From NCBI GenBank assembly GCA_017962275.1, contig JAGCVQ010000090.1:1-45073 (forward strand): a DNA stretch of 45,073 nucleotides, in the 5' to 3' direction. The position numbers and the translations under genes are program-made. The first letter of the stretch is position 1. Every line of letters starts with the position of its first letter. A model generated the notes under the pieces. It searched no databases. It was not told the DNA's origin and saw nothing but the letters and a program-made list of their open reading frames with translations. This stretch comes from Bacteroidales bacterium. GTDB lineage: Bacteria; Bacteroidota; Bacteroidia; Bacteroidales; WCHB1-69. Shown one piece after another: positions 9,101 to 18,600 of this stretch.

Positions 9101-9175
9101 GATAACTATGGCGGCGAGGATTTGGTGAAGCTGGCGCAGAAGAAGATTGCGGAAATCGATGCGTTGGAGAATTAG
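6152..9175 (+). CDS. Large exported TPR-repeat protein
   Basis: A 1007-aa protein with signal peptide MKIFKLSLLFLMAGVF...VSAQ. The frame extends upstream to a GTG at 6143, but the ATG at 6152 gives a normal signal peptide and is preferred. Nearly the whole mature protein is tetratricopeptide repeats, about 20 or more 34-residue helix pairs with the usual W/Y, G, Y, A pattern (such as ARYYLGRFYFARKNYKKTIE, VYYLAYMAYQNEQYDAAL, ALYWKAESQYRNEQYKDAYY). There is no enzyme domain. TPR solenoids of this size usually scaffold envelope complexes, so a periplasmic or outer-membrane-associated role is inferred. It leads an operon with a barrel protein 76 bp downstream and a small lipoprotein overlapping that. 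A 7-bp repeat array abuts its stop. Confidence 0.9.
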   Translation: MKIFKLSLLFLMAGVFTAQTVSAQRTENFKSPLYEYQTAVDLFNKEKYGSAQQYFQQVYESTEDKQHDLKTNSLFYQGVCAAKLDNQDAGYLLQTFIDRYPVHTSVPEARYYLGRFYFARKNYKKTIEQFDQIYESEIQPENVQEYHFKKGYAYFMTKDYDNARMMFQKAREEEGPYRDRSVYYLAYMAYQNEQYDAALEDFLKLKDNPEFKDEVPYFLTQIYFKEKDYEKVLQVAPEIGFPRDKNQLQVSRCVALSHYNLNQYEEAAENFAKIQNDNQIELDRNDWFAMGFTDYRVQKYNEAITDFSHAANDKEPDAMTQQCYFLIADCYMKTVQRTLAAQSFKEASKYDFDPSIKEESLFNYAKLQCETSTSPFNNGIEALQDYLNQYPHAQHSEEASEYLSRIYLSTKNYQAAIASIEKLKTKSPSILKAYQRCTYNRALEQINNKNYKDAIALLNKTLSAPSDKKTHLDALYWKAESQYRNEQYKDAYYSFQTYQNADKASSNEYYVKSYYSLGYAALKLKRYKDAGNHFRTYLNKAKGSEELDIQADASARLADCYFMQLDLPNAIKYYDQCERLGQSNADYAVYQLAKCYGYQKNNNKKIQTLERLINNYPTTSYKDDAEFDLAVTYHTQNDYASAISAYKSFIKSHPKSQYIRQAHTRLAQAYLNSDNLQMAISTYKYVVETYPGSQEAKDALANLETIYTENGNTSEFFDYVRSKNMNISADRQDSIAFKAAETKYNRGDCEASIAACQDYLRQFPNGSFVAKAHFYKGECEYGMRRYDDALADYEAIIKKYKTEYNVTALHKAASILYNDKKYAKALTYFNKLMENTTAEEEILYANNGAMRCAYFLKEYRSALTSAENIIRANQPDQDLLSEALLIAGNSAMELGEVMTAKGYYSQLMPKGSNDLCAEAAYHLADIALNHDKNLDDCEARIKAILGSDYSSEYWYAKTFILYGDLYKAKGNYFQARHTYQSIVDNYGGEDLVKLAQKKIAEIDALEN

Positions 9176-9217
9176 AAGTGAGACGTAGGACGTAAGACGT
9201 AAGAAGATAAAAGATAA
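9176..9217. repeat. 7-bp tandem array (AGACGTA type)
   Basis: Units GAGACGTA, GGACGTA, AGACGTA and AAGATAA begin directly after the TPR gene stop and fill most of the gap before the barrel gene. Confidence 0.7.
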
Positions 9218-9251
9218 TAAGGGGATTAGATAATTTGAAAAACAGGATAAG

Positions 9252-11192
9252 ATGAAAAAGATAACGGTTTTATTGATGATATTGTTTGTGGGGATTGGGT
9301 TGAACGCGCAGGTGGTGGATTCGGCGCAGTTGCTGATCAAGTATGTGCCGAAGTTGGCCAATTCCAACAAAATCAACCAGCAGGCGGTGTTGAAAGACAC
9401 GGTGGTGAGCGAGAAGGTGGAATTCAACTACGTCATTGCTCCGAGCAAGCCGGAACTGACGTTTGAGCCCGGCGACATGCAGGTGGGCAAGCTCAATCCC
9501 GAGGTGAAGGAGCGGTATTACCGCAACTACATCAAGCTCGGGTTCGGTTACCCGATCACGCCCTTGGCTGAACTCTCGATGCACAACTGTCAGAACCCGA
9601 AATACTCCTATGGGTTGAACTTCCATCACTTCTCGTCGTGGGCCGAGCCGATTGGCAAGGAGCAGAAGAAGTACGCCTACGCGCCCACCAGCGACACGCG
9701 TGTGCACCTCTTCTTCAACCGCATCTTCAAAAACCATACGCTCTACACCGCGGCGGACTACAACCACGAGTTAGCCAATCTCTACGGCTATTCGAAGGAT
9801 TGGGTCTGTCCGGAGCTGTATGCCAATCCTGACCATTATTACGAGAAGGATTACCGCGACAGCATCAAGAATAACTTCAACCACGTGCACGCCTTGGTCG
9901 GTTTCCGTTCCAACTTCACCGCCGAGGAACCCCGGCTGAAGGAGGATGTGCGGGTCGGTTACGATTTTCTCACCACTGTTTGGCGGAACACGGAACACGG
10001 GGTGAAGTTGCAGGGAATGCTGGCCTACGATGCCAAGTTCCTGAAAATCTCCGGTTACCAGCACTATCAGTTGGATCTGGGTCTTGAGTATTACAACAAT
10101 ATGTGGGGTGACAGTGTGCCGATGGGCACCGACCAAAGTCTGTTGCGCCGCCGCACCGACAACAGTCTCAAGTTCGAGCTGAAGCCGACGATGCGGTTCA
10201 CCATTCGCGAATACCATCTGATGGTGGGTGTCGGGGTGCCGATCCTCAACCAGTTCAACAAAACGCAGTGCCCGATTTATCCCGTGGCGGAATTGCAGAT
10301 GGGGCTCATCCGCGAGGTGCTGAACCTTTACGTGGGCGTGGACGGTCGCAGCGAATACAATTCCCTGAAGAAGCTGCTTTATGAGAACCCCTACGTGAAG
10401 CCCGATCTCGACACGCTGAAGTTCACCAAGACGCAGATCAGCATTTACGGCGGTGCGAAGGGCAAGATCACCAGCAAACTCAATTACCACTTGTCAGCAC
10501 GCTACTCCTACAGCCGCGACATGTCTTTCTACATGCTCGATACGGCCAGTCTGCTTAAAAACCAGTTCGATGTGGTGTATGCGAACAAAGGCACCGAGTT
10601 GGACGTGAACGCCAATTTGAGCTGGGAGGCCATCAACCACCTCTATCTGAACTTGAATGCCCGTTACCACGACTTCTTCTTCCTTCAGGGTTACGACTGG
10701 TTCAATTCCGACATCGTCACCGGGGGCAAGCCGCTCTACATCCCGCGCTGGGAGATCGGTTTCGAGGGCAAGTATATTCTGAACAACAAGTTCATCTTCA
10801 CGGCTAACGCCAAGGTTGGTTTCGACCGCTGGGCACTGGTTCCGAGAAGTATTCCGGTGCTTGACGAGTTCGGCTACCAGATGTACGATTGGGACGGGAA
10901 TCCCTTGTATCAGCTGGAATATACGGTGGAGAACGACATCCGCAAGAATCCTGACGGCTCCAAAAGTTCCGTCAAGCCGGTGCTGAACTTCGGTGTCGGG
11001 TTTGAGTATCTGATTACCAAGCAGTTCACGGCGTTTGCGAACATCAACAACATCGGATGCCAGTATGCCACGAACTATTACGGCTTCAACAACTTCGGTA
11101 TCAACGCCATCGTGGGTATTACCTATTCGTTTGGCAATGAGTCGATTAAGATTGTGAAGAAGAAAAAATCCATCGCCGAAAAAGCCCAGTAA
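9252..11192 (+). CDS. Outer-membrane beta-barrel protein (TonB-receptor-like, no plug)
   Basis: A 646-aa protein with signal peptide MKKITVLLMILFVGIGLNAQ. The mature part alternates amphipathic aromatic strands (YIKLGFGYPITPLAELSM, YLNLNARYHDFFF, IGFEGKYILNNKFIFTANAKVGF) and ends with a barrel of about 14-16 strands. The last barrel-like strand, FGINAIVGITYSF, is followed by a Lys-rich tail (KIVKKKKSIAEKAQ), unusual because outer-membrane barrels normally end on an aromatic residue. No plug domain or TonB box is seen, so it is not a complete TonB receptor. It is a probable partner of the upstream TPR protein; the downstream lipoprotein gene overlaps its stop by 1 bp. The family name is tentative. 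Confidence 0.8.
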   Translation: MKKITVLLMILFVGIGLNAQVVDSAQLLIKYVPKLANSNKINQQAVLKDTVVSEKVEFNYVIAPSKPELTFEPGDMQVGKLNPEVKERYYRNYIKLGFGYPITPLAELSMHNCQNPKYSYGLNFHHFSSWAEPIGKEQKKYAYAPTSDTRVHLFFNRIFKNHTLYTAADYNHELANLYGYSKDWVCPELYANPDHYYEKDYRDSIKNNFNHVHALVGFRSNFTAEEPRLKEDVRVGYDFLTTVWRNTEHGVKLQGMLAYDAKFLKISGYQHYQLDLGLEYYNNMWGDSVPMGTDQSLLRRRTDNSLKFELKPTMRFTIREYHLMVGVGVPILNQFNKTQCPIYPVAELQMGLIREVLNLYVGVDGRSEYNSLKKLLYENPYVKPDLDTLKFTKTQISIYGGAKGKITSKLNYHLSARYSYSRDMSFYMLDTASLLKNQFDVVYANKGTELDVNANLSWEAINHLYLNLNARYHDFFFLQGYDWFNSDIVTGGKPLYIPRWEIGFEGKYILNNKFIFTANAKVGFDRWALVPRSIPVLDEFGYQMYDWDGNPLYQLEYTVENDIRKNPDGSKSSVKPVLNFGVGFEYLITKQFTAFANINNIGCQYATNYYGFNNFGINAIVGITYSFGNESIKIVKKKKSIAEKAQ

Positions 11193-11611
11193 TGAAACTG
11201 AAACTGTTCATCACCGCCTTGTTGATGGTGTTGTTTTTCACCACCTGCGACACTGATCCATCTCCGTTTCCGTACAAGAAGGTGGACTTCACCATCTATC
11301 CCAACGATGTGATGTATTACAGATTAAACACTTACGGTGGATATGAATATTTCACCGGCGGTATCAGCGGCATTGTGGTGTTCCGTTTGGACGAATGGAC
11401 ATTCAAGGCGTACGACCGTTCTTGCTCCTACGACTGGGAAGATATTGATTCTTGGATATGGATGCACCCGAACGGCATCATGCTGATTGACTCGTTGTGC
11501 GGTTCCACTTACAATGTGTTGGACGGCACGGTGATTTCCGGTCCGGCGCGATGGCCGTTGCGGGAATACTACACGCGTTATGACGGCATGCAACTGCGGA
11601 TTTATAACTGA
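11192..11611 (+). CDS. Lipoprotein with degenerate Rieske-like domain
   Basis: A 139-aa protein. The signal peptide ends in FFTTC, so Cys19 is the probable lipid anchor although the lipobox is not canonical. The C-terminal part has the layout of a Rieske fold: AYDRSC (73-78) in place of the first C-x-H loop, CGSTYNVLDG (103-112) in place of C-x-x-H, then VISGPARWPLREY (114-126), which matches the G-P-A/S-x-x-P-L strand after the cluster. Both histidine positions are lost (Tyr80 after Cys78; Thr106 after Cys103), so a [2Fe-2S] Rieske centre is unlikely. The two cysteines may form a disulfide. The ATG overlaps the barrel stop (TAATG), implying translational coupling. Confidence 0.7.
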   Translation: MKLKLFITALLMVLFFTTCDTDPSPFPYKKVDFTIYPNDVMYYRLNTYGGYEYFTGGISGIVVFRLDEWTFKAYDRSCSYDWEDIDSWIWMHPNGIMLIDSLCGSTYNVLDGTVISGPARWPLREYYTRYDGMQLRIYN

Positions 11612-11661
11612 TTGTGGTTCTTCTTTAGAAATTTTTTTTGGTGACAATCATCCATTGGCGT

Positions 11662-11685
11662 AGGGGCGAATAATTATTCGCCCCT
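11662..11685. repeat. 24-bp perfect palindrome (REP-like or terminator)
   Basis: The half-site AGGGGCGAATAA is followed immediately by its complement TTATTCGCCCCT. It lies 50 bp after the lipoprotein stop. As RNA it makes a stable hairpin, but no T run follows, so it may be a REP-type element or a 3'-end hairpin. Confidence 0.8.
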
Positions 11686-11714
11686 GCGAAATATATAATA
11701 GTATATATATATTA

Positions 11715-11737
11715 TTGTACAATTTTTTTTTGTACAA
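11715..11737. promoter_or_regulatory. Paired TTGTACAA palindromes, possible operator
   Basis: The 8-bp palindrome TTGTACAA occurs at 11715-11722 and 11730-11737, 15 bp apart and 38-60 bp upstream of the -7 box at 11775. The two copies can also pair as a hairpin around an A/T-rich loop. It could bind a dimeric regulator of the strongly expressed operon that follows. Confidence 0.45.
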
Positions 11738-11774
11738 ATATGGCGTTTGTCAAAAACCGTATTGAAAAATTTTA

Positions 11775-11782
11775 TATTTTTG
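11775..11782 (+). promoter_or_regulatory. Bacteroidota -7 box, surface-module operon
   Basis: TATTTTTG matches TAnnTTTG, 54 bp before the ATG at 11837. A TTTG at 11746-11749 is the nearest -33-like element but is 25 bp away, longer than usual. Confidence 0.6.
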
Positions 11783-11836
11783 CAAGCTTATTATAGAGTG
11801 GATAAAAAGTTTTATGTTTAATATAAATTAAAGGCT

Positions 11837-14800
11837 ATGATTAAAAAATTACTCGCAACGTTAGGAGTAATCATCCTTTTCACAACTGCCGCATTCTCAC
11901 AGAGCCAGATCAAAGGTTCGGTGAAGGATCAGTCAGGTGCTCCCTTGGCCTATACCAGGGTGCTGTTGAAGGTCGGTGAACGTGTTGTCAATATGGCAAC
12001 TGCCGATGCAAACGGTGATTACGCAATGTTCAACATCGAGGCCGGAACGTACGATCTGGAGGCCGACGCCATTATGGTCAACAAGAAATTGACCAAGTCA
12101 AATGTGTCGGTGCCCAACAATCAGATTGTGTTCGAGAACTTCGTGATTGACCTCACAAATGATGTGGAAGAGGTCGTGATTGTGTGGGAACCGCCTGTGT
12201 TCTCGCAAGATAACACGACGTCTTCGAGCCGTTTGTCGGGTGAAAACATCCGTACGACTCCTGGTCGTTCAGTGACGAGCGCCTTGGCCAACTTGGAGGG
12301 TGTCTCCTCTGTGGATGGTGCCATGACCAGTGTCCGTGGTAACCGTTCCGACGGTCAGCAAACCATCGTCGATGGTGTGCGTGTCCGTGGTAGCAGCGGT
12401 GTCACGATGTCCTCCATCGAGGAGGTGCAGTTGATCCAAGGTGGTGTGCCGGCCGAATACGGTGACGGTACCTCCTTCACGGTCATCACCACCAAGCAGG
12501 CTCCGAAGGATTTCCACGGTTCTGTCGAGCTTCGTGGTTCTATCGATGGCTACAACAACTTCCTCGCAGCCGCGACGGTCACCGGTCCCCTGTTGAAGGG
12601 CAAGACCCGGAACGACCCCACGCGTATCGGTTTCCTGTTGAGCGGTGAGGTTTCTTACACGCACGACGGTTCCCCGGCTCGTGGCGGCACATGGGTGGCC
12701 AACGATGAAACGCTGGATTATATCCGTCAAAACCCCCTCCGTTACAGCAACAGTGAGTTTGGTGTGTGGTATCAGGAAGCTGCTTACCTCACCAGCGAGG
12801 CCTTCCACAAACAGCGCGTCCGCAAGGGTGCTGACGGTTGGAGCGCACTTGCCCAGCTGAAACTGGACTTCATCCTCGGTCAACACCACAACATGAAACT
12901 GTCTGTCAGCGGTGCTTACGAGCATGGCTGGGGCAAATCCTGGGGCTCCACTTACGCCCTGTTTGACGGCGAGCACAATCCGGTCACGACTTCGAACACC
13001 GGCCGTGCAAATGTCCACTTCAACCATCGTGTTGTGAACGATACCACGGGTAACGCTGTTCTCAAGAACCTCATGTACGACATCAATGCATCGTACTACT
13101 ATTCCCAGAGCGTCTCCTTCGACCCCATCCATAAAGACCGCATCTTCGACTACGGTTATGTGGGTCAGTTCACCACCCATAAGGCAAGAGGTTACGAATA
13201 CCACAGTGAGTACGATGTCAATGACTCTACTACAATCTATGGTGCGTATGTGTTCAATGGTTTGTACGACTCTGTCGTTACGTTCCAAATCAACCCCAAT
13301 CACAATGTCAACCCTGACCTTTCCCAATATACTTTGAATTTCCTCAGAGATTTCCCCTCAGAGGTTATCAATTCGTATTATGGCACCACCGTTCCTTACG
13401 ACTTGGACATTTACACTACGTTCGGTGCCCTTCGTAACGGTGACAGCCCCTCTATGATTTACGAAATGTATTATGCTCCTGGTACCGTCCTCACTGGATA
13501 CAGCAAGTCTTCTATGAACCAGATCGGTTTGAAGGCCAGCATCTCCATGAACATCAAGGACCATGAGTTGAAGTTCGGTTATGACTTCGAGAAACTGACC
13601 TACCGCGGTTATGGTCTCGGCTGTACCTCCTTGTGGATGTTGATGCGTAACGAGGCCAACTCCCACATCACAGAGTTGGATAAGGACAACCCGATCATTT
13701 ATGATAACGGCGAAAACATTTATGTGGACTACAATCAACTTGTCAGCCTTGATGACCAGACCGTGTTCGACAGAAACCTTCGTGAGCACCTCGGTCTGAA
13801 TCCCAATGGTGATGACTGGATTGACATCGACAACCTCTCTCCGAGCACTTTCAGCGTGGACATGTTCTCTGCTGAGGAACTCCTTTTGGGTAATTCCGCC
13901 GGTTCCAGCCCGCTGGTCAGCTACTATGGTTACGACTACACGGGTAAGAAATACAACAAGAAGACCTCCATCGACGACTTCTTCAACAATAGAGATGCCA
14001 ACGGTCAAAAGACCTACAACATCGGTGCTTACGAGCCCATCTACATGGCATTCTACATTCAGGATAAGTTCGCCATCAACTCCTTGCTCTTCAACGTGGG
14101 TTTGCGTGTTGACCGCTTCGACGCCAACCAGTCCGTGCTGAAGGATCCCTATCTGTTCCGTGAGGCTTATACGGTCGGTGACTTGAAAAACATCAACAGC
14201 AATCTCAAATTCGTGGGTAACGCCACCGACGAATGGGTTGTCTATTATTCCGGCAACGACGTCTATATGAGCGAAGCTGACATTGCCAGCGGCGAATTCA
14301 CCACTCAATCCGTGGTGGGTTACCGTTTGGGCGACACTTGGTACGATGCACAAGGTAACGAGGTTACCAACCCCGAGACCGCTCTTTCCTTGAATGTCAA
14401 CGGTCCCGTGCTGAAGAACGAAATCGATCAGATCAACTCCATCACCAAGGTGGAGTCCGGTGCTTTCACCGACTATAAAGCCCAATGGTCTGTGATGCCT
14501 CGTATCTCCTTCTCCTTCCCCGTGAACGACAACTCCCTGTTCTATGCACACTATAACATCATCACTTCCCGTCCTACCAACCTGCAGATTTCTCCGGTTG
14601 ATTACCTGTTCATCTCCAAGAACAACGCTGCGAGCAGCATCATCAACAACCCGAACATGAAGCCGCAGCAGAGTATCGACTACGAAATCGGTTTCCGTCA
14701 GAAGATCGGTGCCCGTTCCGCTATCAGCATCAGTGCTTACTATTCTGAGAAGCGTAACCAGATTCAGGCTTACCGTTTCAGCGGCGCTTATCCGAACACC

Positions 14801-15607
14801 TATTATTCCTATCAGAACATCGACTTCGGTACTGTCCAAGGTTTCACTTTCTCTTACAGAATGAACAGAACCAAGAACATGACCCTTTCTGCCAACTATA
14901 CGCTGCAATTCGCTAAAGGTACCGGTTCCAGCACCACTTCTCAGCTCTCTATCTTGGCCGCCGGCCAGCCGAACTTGAGAACGCTGACCAACCTGAGCTT
15001 CGACCAGCGTCACAGAATCGGTGTCAACTTCGACTATCGTTTCGAGAGCGGTGTGAACTACGACGGTCCTAAGACCGAGAAGGTCAAGATTGTCGATGGT
15101 AAGGAGACTGTCAAGGAAATTGAGTGGTTGGCCAACACGGGTATCGCCCTGTTGTTCTCCGCTGCTTCCGGTACACCTTACACCCGTTCCAGCACCCCGT
15201 ATTCTAACATCGTGAGCGGTACCACTTCCACGCTTTCCGGTACCATCAACGGTTCCAACCTGCCGTGGCAGTTCCAATGCGACCTCCGTATCGACAAGAC
15301 TTTCATGTTCAATTTCAACAAGAACAAGAAGGATGAGAGCGGCAAGACCAAAGCCGCCAAGATGGGTTACCTGACCGTTTATGTGGATATCCAGAACCTC
15401 TTCAACTTCAAGAATGTGATTTCTGTGTATGACTACACGGGCAACGCCGACGACGATGGTTATCTGTCCGCCGCCGCTTACCAGCAGCAGATCAACTCTC
15501 AGGTCTATGTGCCTTCCTACATCAATTACTACATGATGAGAGTCCAGAACCCGTACAACTACAGTCGTCCGTTCCGCGCAAGCTTAGGTATTCAATTCGG
15601 CTTTTAA
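11837..15607 (+). CDS. TonB-dependent receptor with carboxypeptidase-regulatory-like domain
   Basis: A 1256-aa outer-membrane receptor. Signal peptide MIKKLLATLGVIILFTTAAFS; residues 23-105 are a CarboxypepD-regulatory-like domain (QIKGSVKDQSGAPLAYTRVLL through a YDLEADA strand). A plug follows from about 125 with SALANLEGVSSVDG, VRGNRSDGQQTIVDGVRVRG and IEEVQLIQGGVPAEYGDG, then a long barrel ending FRASLGIQFGF. It looks intact. It leads a tight operon (24 bp to the next gene) with a 1583-aa exported protein and a PorV/PorQ-like barrel. Codon use is strongly biased (GGT, CGT, AAC, TTC, GAC), unlike the flanking genes, implying high expression. Partner genes point to protein handling or surface assembly rather than simple nutrient uptake, but this is inference. 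Confidence 0.9.
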   Translation: MIKKLLATLGVIILFTTAAFSQSQIKGSVKDQSGAPLAYTRVLLKVGERVVNMATADANGDYAMFNIEAGTYDLEADAIMVNKKLTKSNVSVPNNQIVFENFVIDLTNDVEEVVIVWEPPVFSQDNTTSSSRLSGENIRTTPGRSVTSALANLEGVSSVDGAMTSVRGNRSDGQQTIVDGVRVRGSSGVTMSSIEEVQLIQGGVPAEYGDGTSFTVITTKQAPKDFHGSVELRGSIDGYNNFLAAATVTGPLLKGKTRNDPTRIGFLLSGEVSYTHDGSPARGGTWVANDETLDYIRQNPLRYSNSEFGVWYQEAAYLTSEAFHKQRVRKGADGWSALAQLKLDFILGQHHNMKLSVSGAYEHGWGKSWGSTYALFDGEHNPVTTSNTGRANVHFNHRVVNDTTGNAVLKNLMYDINASYYYSQSVSFDPIHKDRIFDYGYVGQFTTHKARGYEYHSEYDVNDSTTIYGAYVFNGLYDSVVTFQINPNHNVNPDLSQYTLNFLRDFPSEVINSYYGTTVPYDLDIYTTFGALRNGDSPSMIYEMYYAPGTVLTGYSKSSMNQIGLKASISMNIKDHELKFGYDFEKLTYRGYGLGCTSLWMLMRNEANSHITELDKDNPIIYDNGENIYVDYNQLVSLDDQTVFDRNLREHLGLNPNGDDWIDIDNLSPSTFSVDMFSAEELLLGNSAGSSPLVSYYGYDYTGKKYNKKTSIDDFFNNRDANGQKTYNIGAYEPIYMAFYIQDKFAINSLLFNVGLRVDRFDANQSVLKDPYLFREAYTVGDLKNINSNLKFVGNATDEWVVYYSGNDVYMSEADIASGEFTTQSVVGYRLGDTWYDAQGNEVTNPETALSLNVNGPVLKNEIDQINSITKVESGAFTDYKAQWSVMPRISFSFPVNDNSLFYAHYNIITSRPTNLQISPVDYLFISKNNAASSIINNPNMKPQQSIDYEIGFRQKIGARSAISISAYYSEKRNQIQAYRFSGAYPNTYYSYQNIDFGTVQGFTFSYRMNRTKNMTLSANYTLQFAKGTGSSTTSQLSILAAGQPNLRTLTNLSFDQRHRIGVNFDYRFESGVNYDGPKTEKVKIVDGKETVKEIEWLANTGIALLFSAASGTPYTRSSTPYSNIVSGTTSTLSGTINGSNLPWQFQCDLRIDKTFMFNFNKNKKDESGKTKAAKMGYLTVYVDIQNLFNFKNVISVYDYTGNADDDGYLSAAAYQQQINSQVYVPSYINYYMMRVQNPYNYSRPFRASLGIQFGF

Positions 15608-15631
15608 TCATTAGAAAAAAAAATCAGATAT

Positions 15632-18600
15632 ATGAAAAATATTAGACAAATTTTCTGCTTGACACTTCTGCTCGCGCTCGTGACGACTGGGTCGTTGCGC
15701 GCCGAAAAAGTCAAAGGAGTGGTTAGAAATTCCTCCTCAGCGAAAGCGGAGTCTGCAACCTGTCTTCCGGCAAGCGGCTCCAATGAGCTGACGGTGAACA
15801 ATGTACGCGCCTACATTGAGACGGGCGGTACGATGTGGTTCAAGGAAGTGGCCGAATATGAGGTTCCGAGAGGATCCGGCATGACATCCATGTTCTGCGC
15901 CGCTTTGTGGATTGGTGGTCACGACGCCAACGGTCAGCTGAAACTGGCTGCTGTGCGTTTCAGACAAGTCGGTGACGACTACTGGCCCGGCCCGTTGAAG
16001 CTCACCGGCGCCAGCACCGTGCAATCCATGTGTATCAAATTCGATAAGCATTTCAAGATCAGCCGCGCCGAGGTTGATGAGCACATTTCCAGCTACAATA
16101 CCTCCGGCTACGTGATGCCTGCCAGCATCGCCAACTATCCTGCACACGGTGACGAGGGTTACTCTTACTACCTCGCCCCCTTCAAGGATGTGAATGACAA
16201 CGGTTTCTATGATCCTGAAAACGGTGACTATCCGTACTATGACATCAACAACGACCTCTGTCCTTGGACGGAGGACAACATTGCCCTCGCCGCACAGCAC
16301 GCCCTCCCGAGAACTCCTGAGGACATCCTCTACTACGGTGACGATTGGCATAATTCCAACGGCATGATTTACGCTGACCACGTGCTCAAAGGCGATGAGA
16401 CCCTCTTCTGGATCTTCAACGATAACGCCGGCGCTCACACCGAGTCCCAAGGTAACCCCATCGGTCTCGAAATCCGTGGTCAGTGCTTCGGCTTCTCTAC
16501 CAACGACGAGCTGAACAACATGACGTTCTACTCCTACGAGATTATCAACCGTTCTACCTATACGCTGACTGACACCTACTTCTCTCAGTGGGTTGACCCC
16601 GATTTGGGTTATGCTTACGACGACTATGTGGGTTGCGATGTGGGTCGTGGTTTGGGCTACTGCTACAACGGCTCCAACGTCGATGGTTCCGGTCAAAAGT
16701 GGGCTTACGGCGACCAACCGCCTGCCGTGGGTGTTGACTTCTTCCAAGGCCCCTACATGGATGCCGATGGACGCGACAACCCCAAATTCTATTCAGACAG
16801 TGCCTCTGAAATTGGCTATTGCGACAAGTTCCTCAAGAGCGCTTTCGAGCAAGACCAGATGGCTATCAATGGTGTGAACTTCGGTGATAGCATTGTCGAT
16901 AACGAGCGTTTTGGTATGAGACGTTTCGTCTATCACAACAACAACAGCAGTGTGACGGGTGACCCGAGCAAGGCTCCTGAATATTACAACATGTTGCGCG
17001 GTATTTGGCGTGATAACTCCAAGATGCATTATGGCGGTAACGCCCACACCTCCAATGGTGGTAATGGTCCGGAGTGCGACTTCATGTTCCCCGCCTTGAC
17101 CGACCTTTGTAACTGGGGTGTTCTTGATCCCACTACGGGCAAACCGGGTTATGATCCCAACCCGACCCAATATGGTGCTGACGGTTGGACCGAAGCCAAT
17201 GTGGGTAACGCCGCTTACGACCGTCGTTTCATGCAGTCTGCAGGCCCCTTCACCTTGAAACCCGGTGCTGTCAACTACATCACGGTTGGTATTCCGTGGG
17301 CACGTGCTGCACAAGGTGGTGCTCAGGCTTCTGTTGAACTTCTGAAACGTGCTGATGATAAGTGTCAATCCCTGTTCGAAAACTGCTTCAAGACCCTTGA
17401 CGGTCCTGACGCTCCCGATGTGACCATCCGCGAGCTGGAGAACGAGCTGATTATTTATCTCTCCAACAACGATCCTCAGAAGAACAACTATCATGAGACC
17501 TACGAGGAGTTGGATCCCCAGATCCCCAGAACGTTGGCAACCACTTCCTACATCAATCAGTATGACACGGTGTTTGCTTACGACGCTGATGGCAATCCCG
17601 ACACCATCGCAACGGTTTCTGTCGTTCCGGTTGAACATTTGGATACCCTTACTCACGAACAACGTTCCTACAAATTCGAAGGTTATCAGATTTATCAATT
17701 GGCCAGCTCTTCTGTCAGCGTTACCGACCTCGGCGATGCCAGCAAGGCTCTCCTCGTCGCTCAGTGTGATATTGAGAACAACGCCGGTCAGTTGATTAAC
17801 TGGGTTTACAATGATGCTCTTGGTACTTCCGTGGCCACCGAGATGGTGAACGGCGGTAACCAGGGTATTTCCCACTCCTTCAGAATCACGGAAGATAAGT
17901 TCGCTACTGGTACCAACAAACAGCTGGTGAACCACAAGGAGTACTACTTCCTGGTTCTGGCTTACGGTTACAATGAATACAAGCACTTCAGCTTGGATGC
18001 TGACAACCTCGACGGTCAGCAGACTCCTTACCTTGCTGGTCGTAGAAACATCAAGGTCACGGTCGGTATCCCGCACAAACCGGTGGAGACCATCCTTAAC
18101 TCCAAATATGGCGATGTGCCTATGATTACCCGTATTGAGGGTCAAGGTAACGGCGGTATGTTCCTCGACATGACGGACGAGTCTCGTGAGCAGATCTTGG
18201 CCAACAATGTCTATAACAACGTCCAATACAAGAACAACTATGGTCCTCTGAATATCGAGGTGGTTGACCCGTTGATGGTGAAACCTTTCGACTACACCGT
18301 CAAGTTCCTCCCGAACAGCGTGAGCGACGATGTGAACGACAGCACCATGTGGCAGCTGATTATTTCCGATGAGGTCAGTGACCGCGAACTGATTGACAAC
18401 GGCATTTACACCTTTGATGAAAACGGTGACACGGTGGCTGCTCGTGTGACAACCGCTGCTATGCCGATCAGTATGACCAATGAGCAACTCTTCCTGGATC
18501 TCGGTATTGCCATTTCCATCAAGAACTACGATTTCAAGATTTATCAACAGAATGTGGATAATTATGTGCGTGGTCACGGTGGCTATACGTACGCTAATGT

